From positions 1 to 5,921 of the forward strand of contig JACRAA010000376.1 in NCBI GenBank assembly GCA_016213595.1: a stretch of DNA of 5,921 nucleotides. Direction: 5' to 3'. Positions 1-5,847 of this stretch are shown here, piece after piece. The DNA comes from Actinomycetota bacterium (lineage in GTDB: Bacteria; Actinomycetota; Actinomycetes; Propionibacteriales; Propionibacteriaceae). The position numbers and the translations under genes are program-made. Position 1 is the first letter of the stretch; the number at the start of each line of letters is the position of its first letter. Under the pieces are notes generated by a model. That model had not been told where the DNA came from, did not search any database, and saw only the letters and a list, made by a program, of their open reading frames with translations.

Positions 1-575
1 AGGGGCATGAAGAACGCACTGCCCATCACGAGCATCCACAGGTGCAGGAGGTCGTGGAAGAGGCTGTTGCGCAGCGTCAGGTCGTACAGCCCGCTCGTGT
101 AGAGGACGAACGGCATGACGATCATCGCGCCGGTCGTCAGTGGCGGGAACAGCACCACCTTGGCGAGCCGGGAACCGACGAGCCACAGCAGCGCGGACCG
201 CAGGCGACCAGGCAGCGTCCGGAGCGCGAGCGTGACCGGTGCCCCCTGCGCGAGCGCCACGGGGATCGTCATCGACAGCATCATGTGCTGAACCATGTGG
301 ACGCTGAACAGGACGGTGTCGTAGCCGCCGAGCGGTCCGATCGTCGCGTACGCCAGCTGCACCATGCCGACCATCCAGAACCCTGTCCGGCTGGCGCTCC
401 AGGCGTCGCCACGCCGGCGAAGCACCCGGACGCCCCACAGGTAGGCGCCCACGAGCACGAGCAGAGCAGGTCCCGCGAGCCAGTCCCACTCCCAGTCCGT
501 GAGCAGACCGAGAAGCGTCAGCGGCGGCACCCCCTCACCGGGGGTCGCATGAGCCGGGAAGGGCCAGATCGGCAT
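1..575 (-). CDS. caa3-type cytochrome c oxidase assembly protein, CtaG-like (partial, C-terminus off the left edge)
   Basis: Translating the minus strand from an ATG at 575-573 gives 191 open codons that run off the window edge. The protein is hydrophobic, with about five predicted membrane segments visible (residues about 34-52, 65-80, 88-112, 140-160 and 173-190). Two HxxxH motifs stand out: H93/H97 in SVHMVQHMML and H174/H178 in FHDLLHLW. These, and the N-terminal PPLTLLGLLTDW stretch, match the caa3_CtaG family (COG3336 type), multi-pass membrane proteins linked to assembly of the copper site of cytochrome oxidases. It is unrelated to the Cox11-type CtaG. Family members are usually nearer 270-300 residues, so roughly the last third is missing. 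The start is not certain: no strong Shine-Dalgarno precedes 575, the frame stays open upstream, and a GTG at 530 is a shorter alternative. It is transcribed divergently from ctaE, which supports a role in oxidase biogenesis. The family call is confident; the copper role is inferred from the family. Confidence 0.88.
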   Translation of the reverse strand, partial: MPIWPFPAHATPGEGVPPLTLLGLLTDWEWDWLAGPALLVLVGAYLWGVRVLRRRGDAWSASRTGFWMVGMVQLAYATIGPLGGYDTVLFSVHMVQHMMLSMTIPVALAQGAPVTLALRTLPGRLRSALLWLVGSRLAKVVLFPPLTTGAMIVMPFVLYTSGLYDLTLRNSLFHDLLHLWMLVMGSAFFMP

Positions 576-591
576 CAGCCCATCATGCCAG

Positions 592-601
592 GGGGTACCC
601 C
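592..601. repeat. 10-bp palindrome GGGGTACCCC
   Basis: This is a perfect palindrome, 17 bp upstream of the chosen ctaG-like start. It could be an operator half or just a chance palindrome in GC-rich DNA. Its position between the gene start and any upstream promoter would suit control of the minus-strand gene. No known regulator motif is recognised. Confidence 0.25.
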
Positions 602-641
602 GCGTCCAGGACCCCCGAAGAGGCGGCGTAACATGTCGCGC

Positions 642-654
642 CCATGTGGCATGG
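642..654. repeat. short inverted repeat CCATG-TGG-CATGG
   Basis: Two 5-bp arms (642-646 and 650-654) are exact reverse complements around a 3-base spacer. The repeat lies 17 bp before the proposed ctaE -10 box, where the -35 region would be, so a protein bound here could affect ctaE-qcrCAB expression. The arms are short and chance is a real alternative. Confidence 0.25.
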
Positions 655-671
655 CGCTACCAACCTGTGCT

Positions 672-677
672 CATAAT
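672..677 (+). promoter_or_regulatory. candidate -10 box of the ctaE-qcrCAB promoter
   Basis: CATAAT differs from the TATAAT consensus at one position and stands out in a very GC-rich region. Exactly six bases separate it from the GTG start of ctaE at 684, which would put transcription start on the first base of the start codon and give a leaderless mRNA. Leaderless messages are common in actinobacteria. No good -35 hexamer is found 16-19 bp upstream. The absence of a clear Shine-Dalgarno before 684 fits this reading. Confidence 0.4.
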
Positions 678-683
678 GGGCCC

Positions 684-1388
684 GTGGCGAACACCGAGAC
701 AGCCGATGCCTTCCCGGCGGAGTCCCTCAACCCCATAGCGGGTCCCAGGCTTCGCGGCATCCCCGGTCGTCCTGACATCGTGGCGGTCGGAACGATCATC
801 TGGCTCGCGAGCGAGCTGATGTTCTTCGCCGCGCTGTTCGCCGCCTACTTCACCATCCGGAACGTCACGAACTCGGCAGCCGCTCCCGGCAGCACCTCCC
901 TGTGGAGGTATGGGCACAGCCTGCTCGACATCCCCTACGCGGGCGTGAACACGCTGGTCCTCGTCGCGAGCTCCGTCACCTGCCAGCTCGGTGTGCACGC
1001 GGCCGAGCACATGCGGGCCTCCCGGGCGGGGAACCTCTTCCAGGTCATGAAGTGGGGGATGCGGGAGTGGTACACCCTGACGTTCGTCATGGGCTCCGTC
1101 TTCGTCTCCGGCCAGGTGTGGGAGTACTTCAACCTCTTCCACGAGGGCCTGACGCTCTCCTCGAACGTGTACGGGTCCCTGTTCTTCCTCGCGACCGGCT
1201 TCCACGCGCTGCACGTGACCGGCGGGCTCATCGCGTTCCTGCTGCTCATCGGTCGTACGTACCTGACGCGCCAGTTCACGCGCGAGCAGCTCGTGAACTC
1301 GATCGTCGTCTCGTACTACTGGCACTTCGTCGACGCCATCTGGGTCATCCTGTTCTTCGTCATCTACCTGCTGGAGCTGATCTCGTGA
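684..1388 (+). CDS. ctaE: cytochrome c oxidase subunit III (aa3 oxidase)
   Basis: CtaE is an integral membrane subunit of the aa3-type haem-copper oxidase, which reduces O2 to water and pumps protons. The 234-residue protein has five predicted membrane helices (about 34-57, 86-107, 130-147, 164-190 and 206-231). That matches the five-helix subunit III of bacteria, which lacks the first two helices of the mitochondrial form. Family hallmarks are visible: WLASELMFFAALFAAYF with E44 in the first helix, WEYFNL at 146-151, TGFHALHVTGG at 171-181 and YYWHFVDAIW at 211-220. The start is taken as GTG 684 because it gives a normal-length N-terminus and sits six bases after a possible -10 box. An ATG at 651 would add 11 residues. 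The frame is open far upstream, but that part is antisense to the ctaG-like gene and is not coding. The stop overlaps the qcrC start by four bases. CtaC, CtaD and CtaF are not in this window. Confidence 0.96.
   Translation: MANTETADAFPAESLNPIAGPRLRGIPGRPDIVAVGTIIWLASELMFFAALFAAYFTIRNVTNSAAAPGSTSLWRYGHSLLDIPYAGVNTLVLVASSVTCQLGVHAAEHMRASRAGNLFQVMKWGMREWYTLTFVMGSVFVSGQVWEYFNLFHEGLTLSSNVYGSLFFLATGFHALHVTGGLIAFLLLIGRTYLTRQFTREQLVNSIVVSYYWHFVDAIWVILFFVIYLLELIS
1373..1376 (+). promoter_or_regulatory. ribosome binding site of qcrC
   Basis: GGAG lies inside the end of ctaE, eight bases before the GTG at 1385. It supports choosing this GTG, whose GTGA overlaps the ctaE stop, over any start further upstream in the long open frame. 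Confidence 0.6.
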
Positions 1389-2209
1389 GCGAACGCATCC
1401 GACGCCGCCGGACTCGCAGGTCGCCTCTCCGCCGCGCCGCCCTCATCGGGGCGGCCCTCGTCGTCATGGGGGGTCTCTCCGCGATCGCTGCGCCGACGGT
1501 GTCGAGCGCCTCGCCGCTGCCGACGGAGATCAGCACCGGTCAGCAGATCTTCACCAAGAACTGCTCCTCGTGCCACGGCCTGAACGCGCAGGGCGTGACC
1601 GTCAACGGCACCGTGATCGGCCCGAACATCCAGAACGCGGGCGCCGCCGCCGTGTCCTTCCAGATGTCGAGCGGCCGCATGCCGATGGCCGGTCCGCAGC
1701 AGCAGGCCCAGCGCAAGCCGAACACCTTCTCCCCGGAGGAGATCAAGGCCGTCGCGGACTACGTCGGAGGCCTGGGCAAGGGTCCCGGCATACCCAACAG
1801 CTCGCAGTACGACCCCACGGGCCTGACAGCGGAGCAGATCGCCAAGGGTGGCGAGCTCTTCAGGACCAACTGCTCGGCATGCCACAACTACGCGGGCAAG
1901 GGTGGCGCCCTTTCCAACGGGAACTACGCCCCGCCCCTCACCGGCACCGGGGTCACGAACGAGCAGATCTGGGAGGCGCTGCGGACCGGCCCCCAGGCCA
2001 TGCCGGTCTTCTCCCCCAGCCAGCTCTCCGACGATGACGCGAAGTCGATCATCGCCTACCTGTCCAGCGTGAACTCCGCGCCCGAGAGCGGCTACTCCCT
2101 GGGTGGCATCGGCCCCGTGACGGAGGGCGCTGCAGCCTGGATAGTGGGCATCGGCGGCCTCGTCGGCTTCGCCCTGTGGATCGCTTCGAGAGGAGCCAGG
2201 GCGCGATGA
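1385..2209 (+). CDS. qcrC: di-haem cytochrome c subunit of the bcc complex
   Basis: QcrC is the membrane-anchored cytochrome cc subunit of actinobacterial complex III. It carries electrons from the Rieske protein straight to the aa3 oxidase, replacing a soluble cytochrome c. The 274-residue protein starts with an arginine-rich n-region (residues 4-17) and a hydrophobic segment (about 18-38), so it is exported. Two cytochrome c domains follow. The first haem site is C60-S-S-C63-H64, with M99 or M101 in GRMPM as likely sixth ligand. The second is C163-S-A-C166-H167, with M206 in QAMPVF as likely ligand. A C-terminal membrane helix (about 250-268) and a short basic tail (RGARAR) anchor it with the haem domains outside. 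Length and layout are normal for the family. The GTG start overlaps the ctaE stop (GTGA) and the stop overlaps qcrA (ATGA), which points to translational coupling. Confidence 0.96.
   Translation: MSERIRRRRTRRSPLRRAALIGAALVVMGGLSAIAAPTVSSASPLPTEISTGQQIFTKNCSSCHGLNAQGVTVNGTVIGPNIQNAGAAAVSFQMSSGRMPMAGPQQQAQRKPNTFSPEEIKAVADYVGGLGKGPGIPNSSQYDPTGLTAEQIAKGGELFRTNCSACHNYAGKGGALSNGNYAPPLTGTGVTNEQIWEALRTGPQAMPVFSPSQLSDDDAKSIIAYLSSVNSAPESGYSLGGIGPVTEGAAAWIVGIGGLVGFALWIASRGARAR
2191..2195 (+). promoter_or_regulatory. ribosome binding site of qcrA
   Basis: AGGAG, in the wider context GAGAGGAG, ends ten bases before the ATG at 2206. It favours that ATG over the in-frame GTG at 2176, which would have the site inside its own coding sequence. 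Confidence 0.6.
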
Positions 2210-3264
2210 GCTCCGACCTGGAAGTCACCCGCACGCACCCGGTCCCCGACCCCGGAATCGAGGAGCACGTCGAGCGGTGGGTGGACGTCGACCCAGCCGC
2301 CTCGCGGCGTGCGGAGCGCCAGGTCGCCGCCTGCTTCGGCCTCGTACCGCTGCTCGCCCTCGGGTTCGTCGCCGTCTACTTCTTCGTGCCGAAGACCTGG
2401 GCCGTACAGTTCGCCGGTCTCCATGCGCCCGCCCAGCACGTGTGGCTCGGCCTCCTGAGCGGCCTCGCCATCCTGCTCGTGGGCATCGGCGCGGTCCAGT
2501 GGGCCCGACTCCTCATGGGCGACCAGGAGATCAGCGAGGAGCGGCACCTCGCGAGCTCGGACGCCGCGACACGCGAGGAGGCCCTCGCGGAGGTCCACGA
2601 GGGGATCGCCCAGAGCGACCTGCCACGTCGCAAGCTCATCGGGACGACGCTCAAGATCGCCCTCCCCGCGCTCGTGCTGCCCGCGCTGGTCCCGCTGCTC
2701 GACATGGGGCCGTGGCCCGGCCCAGGCACCCGTGCCGCGACGATCGAGAAGACGATCTGGGCCGAGGGGATCCACCTCGTGACAGACGTCACCTACAAGC
2801 GGATCAAGGCGACCGACATGGCCGTCGGAGAGCTCGTGAACGCGGCTCCGGAGAACATCAAGGACCTCAGCGGGGAACCGGCCAAGGCCGCCGTTGCCAC
2901 CGCGAAGGCCGCGATCATCATTGTGCGGATGGACCCGGCGACCATCAAGATCCCCGCCTCGCGCAAGGACTGGCAGGTCGACGGCATCCTCTGCTACTCG
3001 AAGATCTGCACCCATGTGGGCTGCCCCATCAGCCTCTGGGAGCAGACCACCCACCACCTGCTCTGCCCGTGCCACCAGTCGACCTTCGACCTCGGCAACT
3101 CGGGTGTCGTCGTGTTCGGCCCGGCCGGTCGCTCGCTGCCGCAGCTGCCCATCACCACCGACGCCGACGGCTACCTCGTGGCGCGCAGCGACTTCACCGT
3201 CCCGGTCGGCCCGAGCTACTTCGAACGGGACTCCACCCACGACTACAAGAACGGGGACAACTGA
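2206..3264 (+). CDS. qcrA: Rieske iron-sulfur subunit of the bcc complex
   Basis: QcrA takes the first electron from menaquinol at the outer site of complex III and passes it to QcrC. The protein has 352 residues. A cytosolic N-terminus is followed by two membrane helices (about 42-62 and 78-98), a cytosolic loop, a third helix (about 146-166) and the external Rieske domain. The [2Fe-2S] ligands are all present: C268 and H270 in CTHVGC, C287 and H290 in CPCH, with C273 and C289 forming the usual disulfide. An RRKLIG motif (141-146) directly before the third helix looks like an internal Tat signal, as known for actinobacterial Rieske proteins. The three-helix form is characteristic of actinobacteria; most bacteria have one. 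The chosen ATG overlaps the qcrC stop (ATGA) and has a good ribosome binding site. The stop shares one base with the qcrB start. Confidence 0.96.
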   Translation: MSSDLEVTRTHPVPDPGIEEHVERWVDVDPAASRRAERQVAACFGLVPLLALGFVAVYFFVPKTWAVQFAGLHAPAQHVWLGLLSGLAILLVGIGAVQWARLLMGDQEISEERHLASSDAATREEALAEVHEGIAQSDLPRRKLIGTTLKIALPALVLPALVPLLDMGPWPGPGTRAATIEKTIWAEGIHLVTDVTYKRIKATDMAVGELVNAAPENIKDLSGEPAKAAVATAKAAIIIVRMDPATIKIPASRKDWQVDGILCYSKICTHVGCPISLWEQTTHHLLCPCHQSTFDLGNSGVVVFGPAGRSLPQLPITTDADGYLVARSDFTVPVGPSYFERDSTHDYKNGDN

Positions 3265-4970
3265 TGGCTAAGCCCACGACAGTCTCCACCGACTCCGAGG
3301 CTCTGAAGAGCTCCACACCTCCTGGCCGGCCGCCGCTGGCCGGTCTCGGCGGTCCCGTCGGCTGGCTCGACGACCGCATCGGCCTCGCCAAGCTCAGCCG
3401 GCACAACCTCCGCAAGGTGTTCCCGGACCACTGGTCGTTCCTGCTGGGCGAGATCGCGCTGTACTCGTTCATCATCCTGCTGCTGACCGGCGTCTTCCTC
3501 ACGATCTGGTTCAAGCCGTCGATGAACGAGGTCGAGTACACGGGCACGTACCAGCTGCTGCGCGGCGTGCCGATGTCCGAGGCGTACGAGTCGACGCTCA
3601 CCTTGTCGTTCGACGTCCGGGGCGGGCTCCTCGTCCGCCAGGTGCACCACTGGGCCGCCATGCTCTTCGCCGCCGCGGCGACCGTCCACATGCTGCGCGT
3701 CTTCTTCACCGGTGCCTTCCGCAAGCCGCGCGAGATCAACTGGCTGATCGGCATCGGCCTGCTGTCGATGGCGCTCATCGAGGGCTTCGCCGGCTACTCG
3801 CTGCCGGACGACCTCCTGAGCGGGACGGGCCTCCGGTTCGTCGACGGCCTCATCCGCTCGATCCCCGTCATCGGCACGTGGGCCGAGTTCCTCGTCTTCG
3901 GCGGCGAGTTCCCGGGCACGCTCATCGTGCCCCGCCTGTACATGGTGCACATCCTGCTCGTACCTGGCCTCCTGCTCGCCCTCATCGGCGCCCACCTCGC
4001 ACTCGTCGTGTACCTGAAGCACACGCAGTACCCTGGCCCGGGCCGCACCGAGTCGAACGTCGTCGGCTACCCGCTGTTCCCGGTCTACATGGCGAAGGCC
4101 GGCGGCTTCTTCTTCATCGTGTTCGGCGTCACGGTGCTCATGGGCGCGTTCCTGTCGATCAACCCGGTGTGGAAGTTCGGCCCGTACACACCGAACCAGA
4201 TCACGGCCGGCTCCCAGCCCGACTGGTACATGGGCTTCGTCGAGGGGGCGATCCGCATCTTCCCGCCGCTGGAGTCGCACTGGGGCCACACCACCTGGTC
4301 CTGGCAGATCTTCCTCCCCGGTGTCGGCATGCTCGCCCTCCTCTTCGGTGCGCTCGCTGCGTACCCGTTCATCGAGGCCTGGATCACCGGCGACAAGTCC
4401 GAGCACCATCTCCTCGACCGTCCCCGCAACGCGGCGACCCGCACCTCGTTCGGCGTGGCAGGCGTGACCTGGTACGCGATGTTCTGGATCGCCGGCGGCA
4501 ACGACATCCTGGCCAACCAGTTCCACCTCAGCCTCAACACGATCACGTGGTTCATGCGGTTCGCGGTGTTCATCGCCCCGGTCCTCGCGTTCATCGTCAC
4601 GCGCCGGATCTGTGCCTCCCTGCAGCGCCACGACGCCGAGAAGGTGCTCCACGGCGTCGAGACCGGCGTGATCGTACGGACGCCGGCCGGCGGGTACTAC
4701 GAGGACCACATGCCCATCCCCGTCGACGAGGCCTTCACGATCAGCCAGCACAAGGAGTACCCCGCGCTCGAGCCGACTCCGGCCGTCGACGAGAACGGCG
4801 TCCGGGTACCGCAGCGCGTCTCACGGCGTCGCGCCAGAGTCCGGGACTGGTTCTTCCGGGCGGACATGCCGAAGCCGACCGCTGACGAGGTCACCGCGGC
4901 ACGCAGCCACGGCGGCGCCCGCCACGCGGTCGAGTCGTCCGAGGAGCAGAAGTCGGTCTCGCAGCACTGA
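3264..4970 (+). CDS. qcrB: cytochrome b subunit of the bcc complex
   Basis: QcrB is the membrane core of menaquinol:cytochrome c oxidoreductase and holds both b haems and both quinone sites. The product has 568 residues, with a polar cytosolic N-terminus of about 57 residues, some eight or nine membrane helices, and a long cytosolic C-terminal tail from about 450. The haem ligands are visible: H128 and H142 in the second helix, H229 and H244 in the fourth. The quinol-site motif is P319-D-W-Y322, the actinobacterial version of PEWY. GYSLPDDLLSGTGL (178-191) is also typical of the group. Fusion of the b6-like and subunit-IV-like halves and the C-terminal tail match actinobacterial QcrB, the target family of inhibitors such as telacebec. 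The ATG overlaps the qcrA stop as TGATG. A weak GGGGA (3253-3257) is the only nearby ribosome site, so re-initiation after qcrA is likely. The final tail (about 515-568) is basic then acidic and polar, probably disordered. Confidence 0.97.
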   Translation: MAKPTTVSTDSEALKSSTPPGRPPLAGLGGPVGWLDDRIGLAKLSRHNLRKVFPDHWSFLLGEIALYSFIILLLTGVFLTIWFKPSMNEVEYTGTYQLLRGVPMSEAYESTLTLSFDVRGGLLVRQVHHWAAMLFAAAATVHMLRVFFTGAFRKPREINWLIGIGLLSMALIEGFAGYSLPDDLLSGTGLRFVDGLIRSIPVIGTWAEFLVFGGEFPGTLIVPRLYMVHILLVPGLLLALIGAHLALVVYLKHTQYPGPGRTESNVVGYPLFPVYMAKAGGFFFIVFGVTVLMGAFLSINPVWKFGPYTPNQITAGSQPDWYMGFVEGAIRIFPPLESHWGHTTWSWQIFLPGVGMLALLFGALAAYPFIEAWITGDKSEHHLLDRPRNAATRTSFGVAGVTWYAMFWIAGGNDILANQFHLSLNTITWFMRFAVFIAPVLAFIVTRRICASLQRHDAEKVLHGVETGVIVRTPAGGYYEDHMPIPVDEAFTISQHKEYPALEPTPAVDENGVRVPQRVSRRRARVRDWFFRADMPKPTADEVTAARSHGGARHAVESSEEQKSVSQH

Positions 4971-4992
4971 TGTCTCGTCACTGATGTCTCGT
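4965..4992 (+). repeat. 14-bp tandem duplication at the qcrB/HAD phosphatase junction
   Basis: The unit CACTGATGTCTCGT occurs twice in perfect tandem, at 4965-4978 and 4979-4992. The first copy contains the last two codons' bases and stop of qcrB plus an ATG at 4970. The second contains the ATG at 4984 that starts the phosphatase. As 14 is not a multiple of three, the first ATG is thrown into another frame. Removing one copy would restore a direct TGATG overlap of qcrB with the phosphatase gene. Confidence 0.9.
4970..4984 (+). CDS. four-codon mini-ORF (MSRH) bridging qcrB and the phosphatase gene
   Basis: An ATG overlapping the qcrB stop (TGATG, 4968-4972) opens a frame that reads Met-Ser-Arg-His and ends at TGA 4982-4984, which itself overlaps the ATG of the phosphatase (TGATG, 4982-4986). 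It is a by-product of the tandem duplication. It may simply relay re-initiating ribosomes from qcrB to the next gene. No Shine-Dalgarno lies close by; GAGGAG at 4941-4946 is more than 20 bases away. The peptide itself has no expected function. Confidence 0.35.
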   Translation: MSRH

Positions 4993-5823
4993 CGCCCCAC
5001 CCGTCTGTACGACGCGTACGTGTTCGACATGGACGGGACGGTCTATCTGGGCGACCACCTGCTCCCAGGCGCGCACCGGCTCATCACCGAGCTGCGGCGA
5101 CGCGAGGTCCCGGTCCGGTTCCTGTCGAACAACCCCACCCGGGACCCCGACATGTACGCGGCCAAGCTCTCGGCGTTCGGTCTGCCGACCCCCGTCGAGG
5201 ACATCGCGAACACGGTCGTCACGACCGTGCGGTGGCTGCTCCGCCACCGGCCCGGGGCGGTCGTCTTTCCCATCGCTGAAGAGCCGCTCTGCCGCGCCCT
5301 GGCGGCAGCCGGCATCGAGACCAGCGACGACCCGTCCCGCATCGACGTCGTCATCAGCTCGTACGACCGCACCTTCGACTACCGCAAGCTGCAGATCGCC
5401 TTCGACGCCATCTGGTACTACCGCAGGGCCGAGCTCGTCGAGACGAACCCGGACCGCTACTGCCCGTTCCCCGGCGGCCGTGGGGAGCCCGACTGTGCGG
5501 CCATCACCGCCGCCATCGAGGCGTGCACGGGGACCCGCAAGGTGGCGAGCTTCGGCAAGCCCGACCCGGTCATGGTCGAGGAGGCTCTTCGCGGCCTCGA
5601 CGTCGCGCCGGCCGACTGCCTCATGATCGGCGACCGGCTCATGACCGATGTCGCGATGGCCGTCGACGCGGGAATGGCCTCCTGCCTGGTGCTCACGGGC
5701 GACTCGACGCACGAGGAGGCTTCCGCTCTCCCCGCCGACCGGCAGCCGACGTACGTGGTCGCCAGGGTCGACGAGCTGCTCCCCGAGAGCGTGTGGAACG
5801 ATCGGGGCTGGACCGCGGCCTAG
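4984..5823 (+). CDS. HAD superfamily subfamily IIA (NagD-like) hydrolase
   Basis: This is a predicted soluble, Mg2+-dependent phosphatase of 279 residues, normal for HAD-IIA proteins (p-nitrophenylphosphatase/NagD group). The four HAD motifs are in order. Motif I is D15-M-D17-G-T, where D15 is the nucleophile and D17 the acid/base. Motif II is S48 in FLSNNPTR. Motif III is K192 in FGKPDP. Motif IV is G216-D217-R-L-M-T-D222, with D217 and D222 for metal binding. The C2-type cap lies between motifs II and III and includes TNPDRYCPFPGG (154-165), a family signature. Substrates vary widely in this group (nucleoside monophosphates, phosphoglycolate, pyridoxal phosphate, sugar phosphates) and the sequence does not decide. 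The start is the second ATG of the tandem duplication; the first ATG at 4970 meets a stop after four codons. It follows qcrB with no promoter space, so it is probably co-transcribed and translationally coupled. Confidence 0.92.
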   Translation: MSRRPTRLYDAYVFDMDGTVYLGDHLLPGAHRLITELRRREVPVRFLSNNPTRDPDMYAAKLSAFGLPTPVEDIANTVVTTVRWLLRHRPGAVVFPIAEEPLCRALAAAGIETSDDPSRIDVVISSYDRTFDYRKLQIAFDAIWYYRRAELVETNPDRYCPFPGGRGEPDCAAITAAIEACTGTRKVASFGKPDPVMVEEALRGLDVAPADCLMIGDRLMTDVAMAVDAGMASCLVLTGDSTHEEASALPADRQPTYVVARVDELLPESVWNDRGWTAA

Positions 5824-5835
5824 GCCCGCCATGGC

Positions 5836-5839
5836 AGGA
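5836..5839 (+). promoter_or_regulatory. ribosome binding site of the guaB1-like gene
   Basis: AGGA lies eight bases before the GTG at 5848, within the 24-bp gap after the phosphatase stop. The gap shows no terminator and is too short for a clear promoter, so read-through transcription from the upstream genes is likely. Confidence 0.5.
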
Positions 5840-5847
5840 TGTGCGCC

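Larger units (their letters stand above)
576..683. other. divergent intergenic region between ctaG-like gene and ctaE
   Basis: These 108 bp separate the starts of two divergent genes and should hold promoters for both. I see a possible -10 element for ctaE (672-677), a perfect 10-bp palindrome GGGGTACCCC (592-601) and a short inverted repeat (642-654). No convincing -35 box is visible for either direction. I could not find a clear -10 for the minus-strand gene. No credible small gene is visible in it. Confidence 0.6.

Noticed and set aside
42..683. Long upstream extension of the ctaE reading frame (about 214 extra codons)
   Set aside because: It is antisense to the clearly recognisable ctaG-like gene, its translation is rich in R, H, Q and P without domains, and ctaE homologues begin near residue 1 of the GTG 684 start.
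2176..2205. Alternative GTG start of qcrA, 10 residues longer
   Set aside because: The ATG at 2206 has an AGGAG ten bases upstream and an ATGA overlap with the qcrC stop, matching the other junctions of the operon.
2092..3240. 382-codon open frame on the minus strand opposite qcrA
   Set aside because: Shadow of a well-supported Rieske gene in high-GC DNA; low-complexity charged composition and no motif.
2277..3263. In-frame upstream extension of qcrB (329 extra codons)
   Set aside because: It overlaps qcrA in another frame and translates to arginine- and proline-rich noise; the ATG at 3264 begins a normal QcrB N-terminus.
3243..4751. 502-codon open frame on the minus strand opposite qcrB
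   Set aside because: Its translation is dominated by D, E, R, V, A and H as expected for the antisense of GC-rich membrane-protein codons. It shows no domain, and qcrB on the other strand is certain.
4978..5832. 284-codon open frame on the minus strand opposite the HAD phosphatase
   Set aside because: The plus-strand frame has all four HAD motifs; the antisense product has none and is a GC-rich shadow.
5831..5847. ATG at 5831 and GTG at 5841 as starts for the last gene
   Set aside because: Both are in different frames from the GuaB1-like residues; only GTG 5848 opens the recognisable frame.
5824..5847. Terminator between the phosphatase and the guaB1-like gene
   Set aside because: The 24-bp gap contains no stem-loop followed by a T run; only a short GCC...GGC pairing is possible, and the gap contains the next gene's ribosome site.
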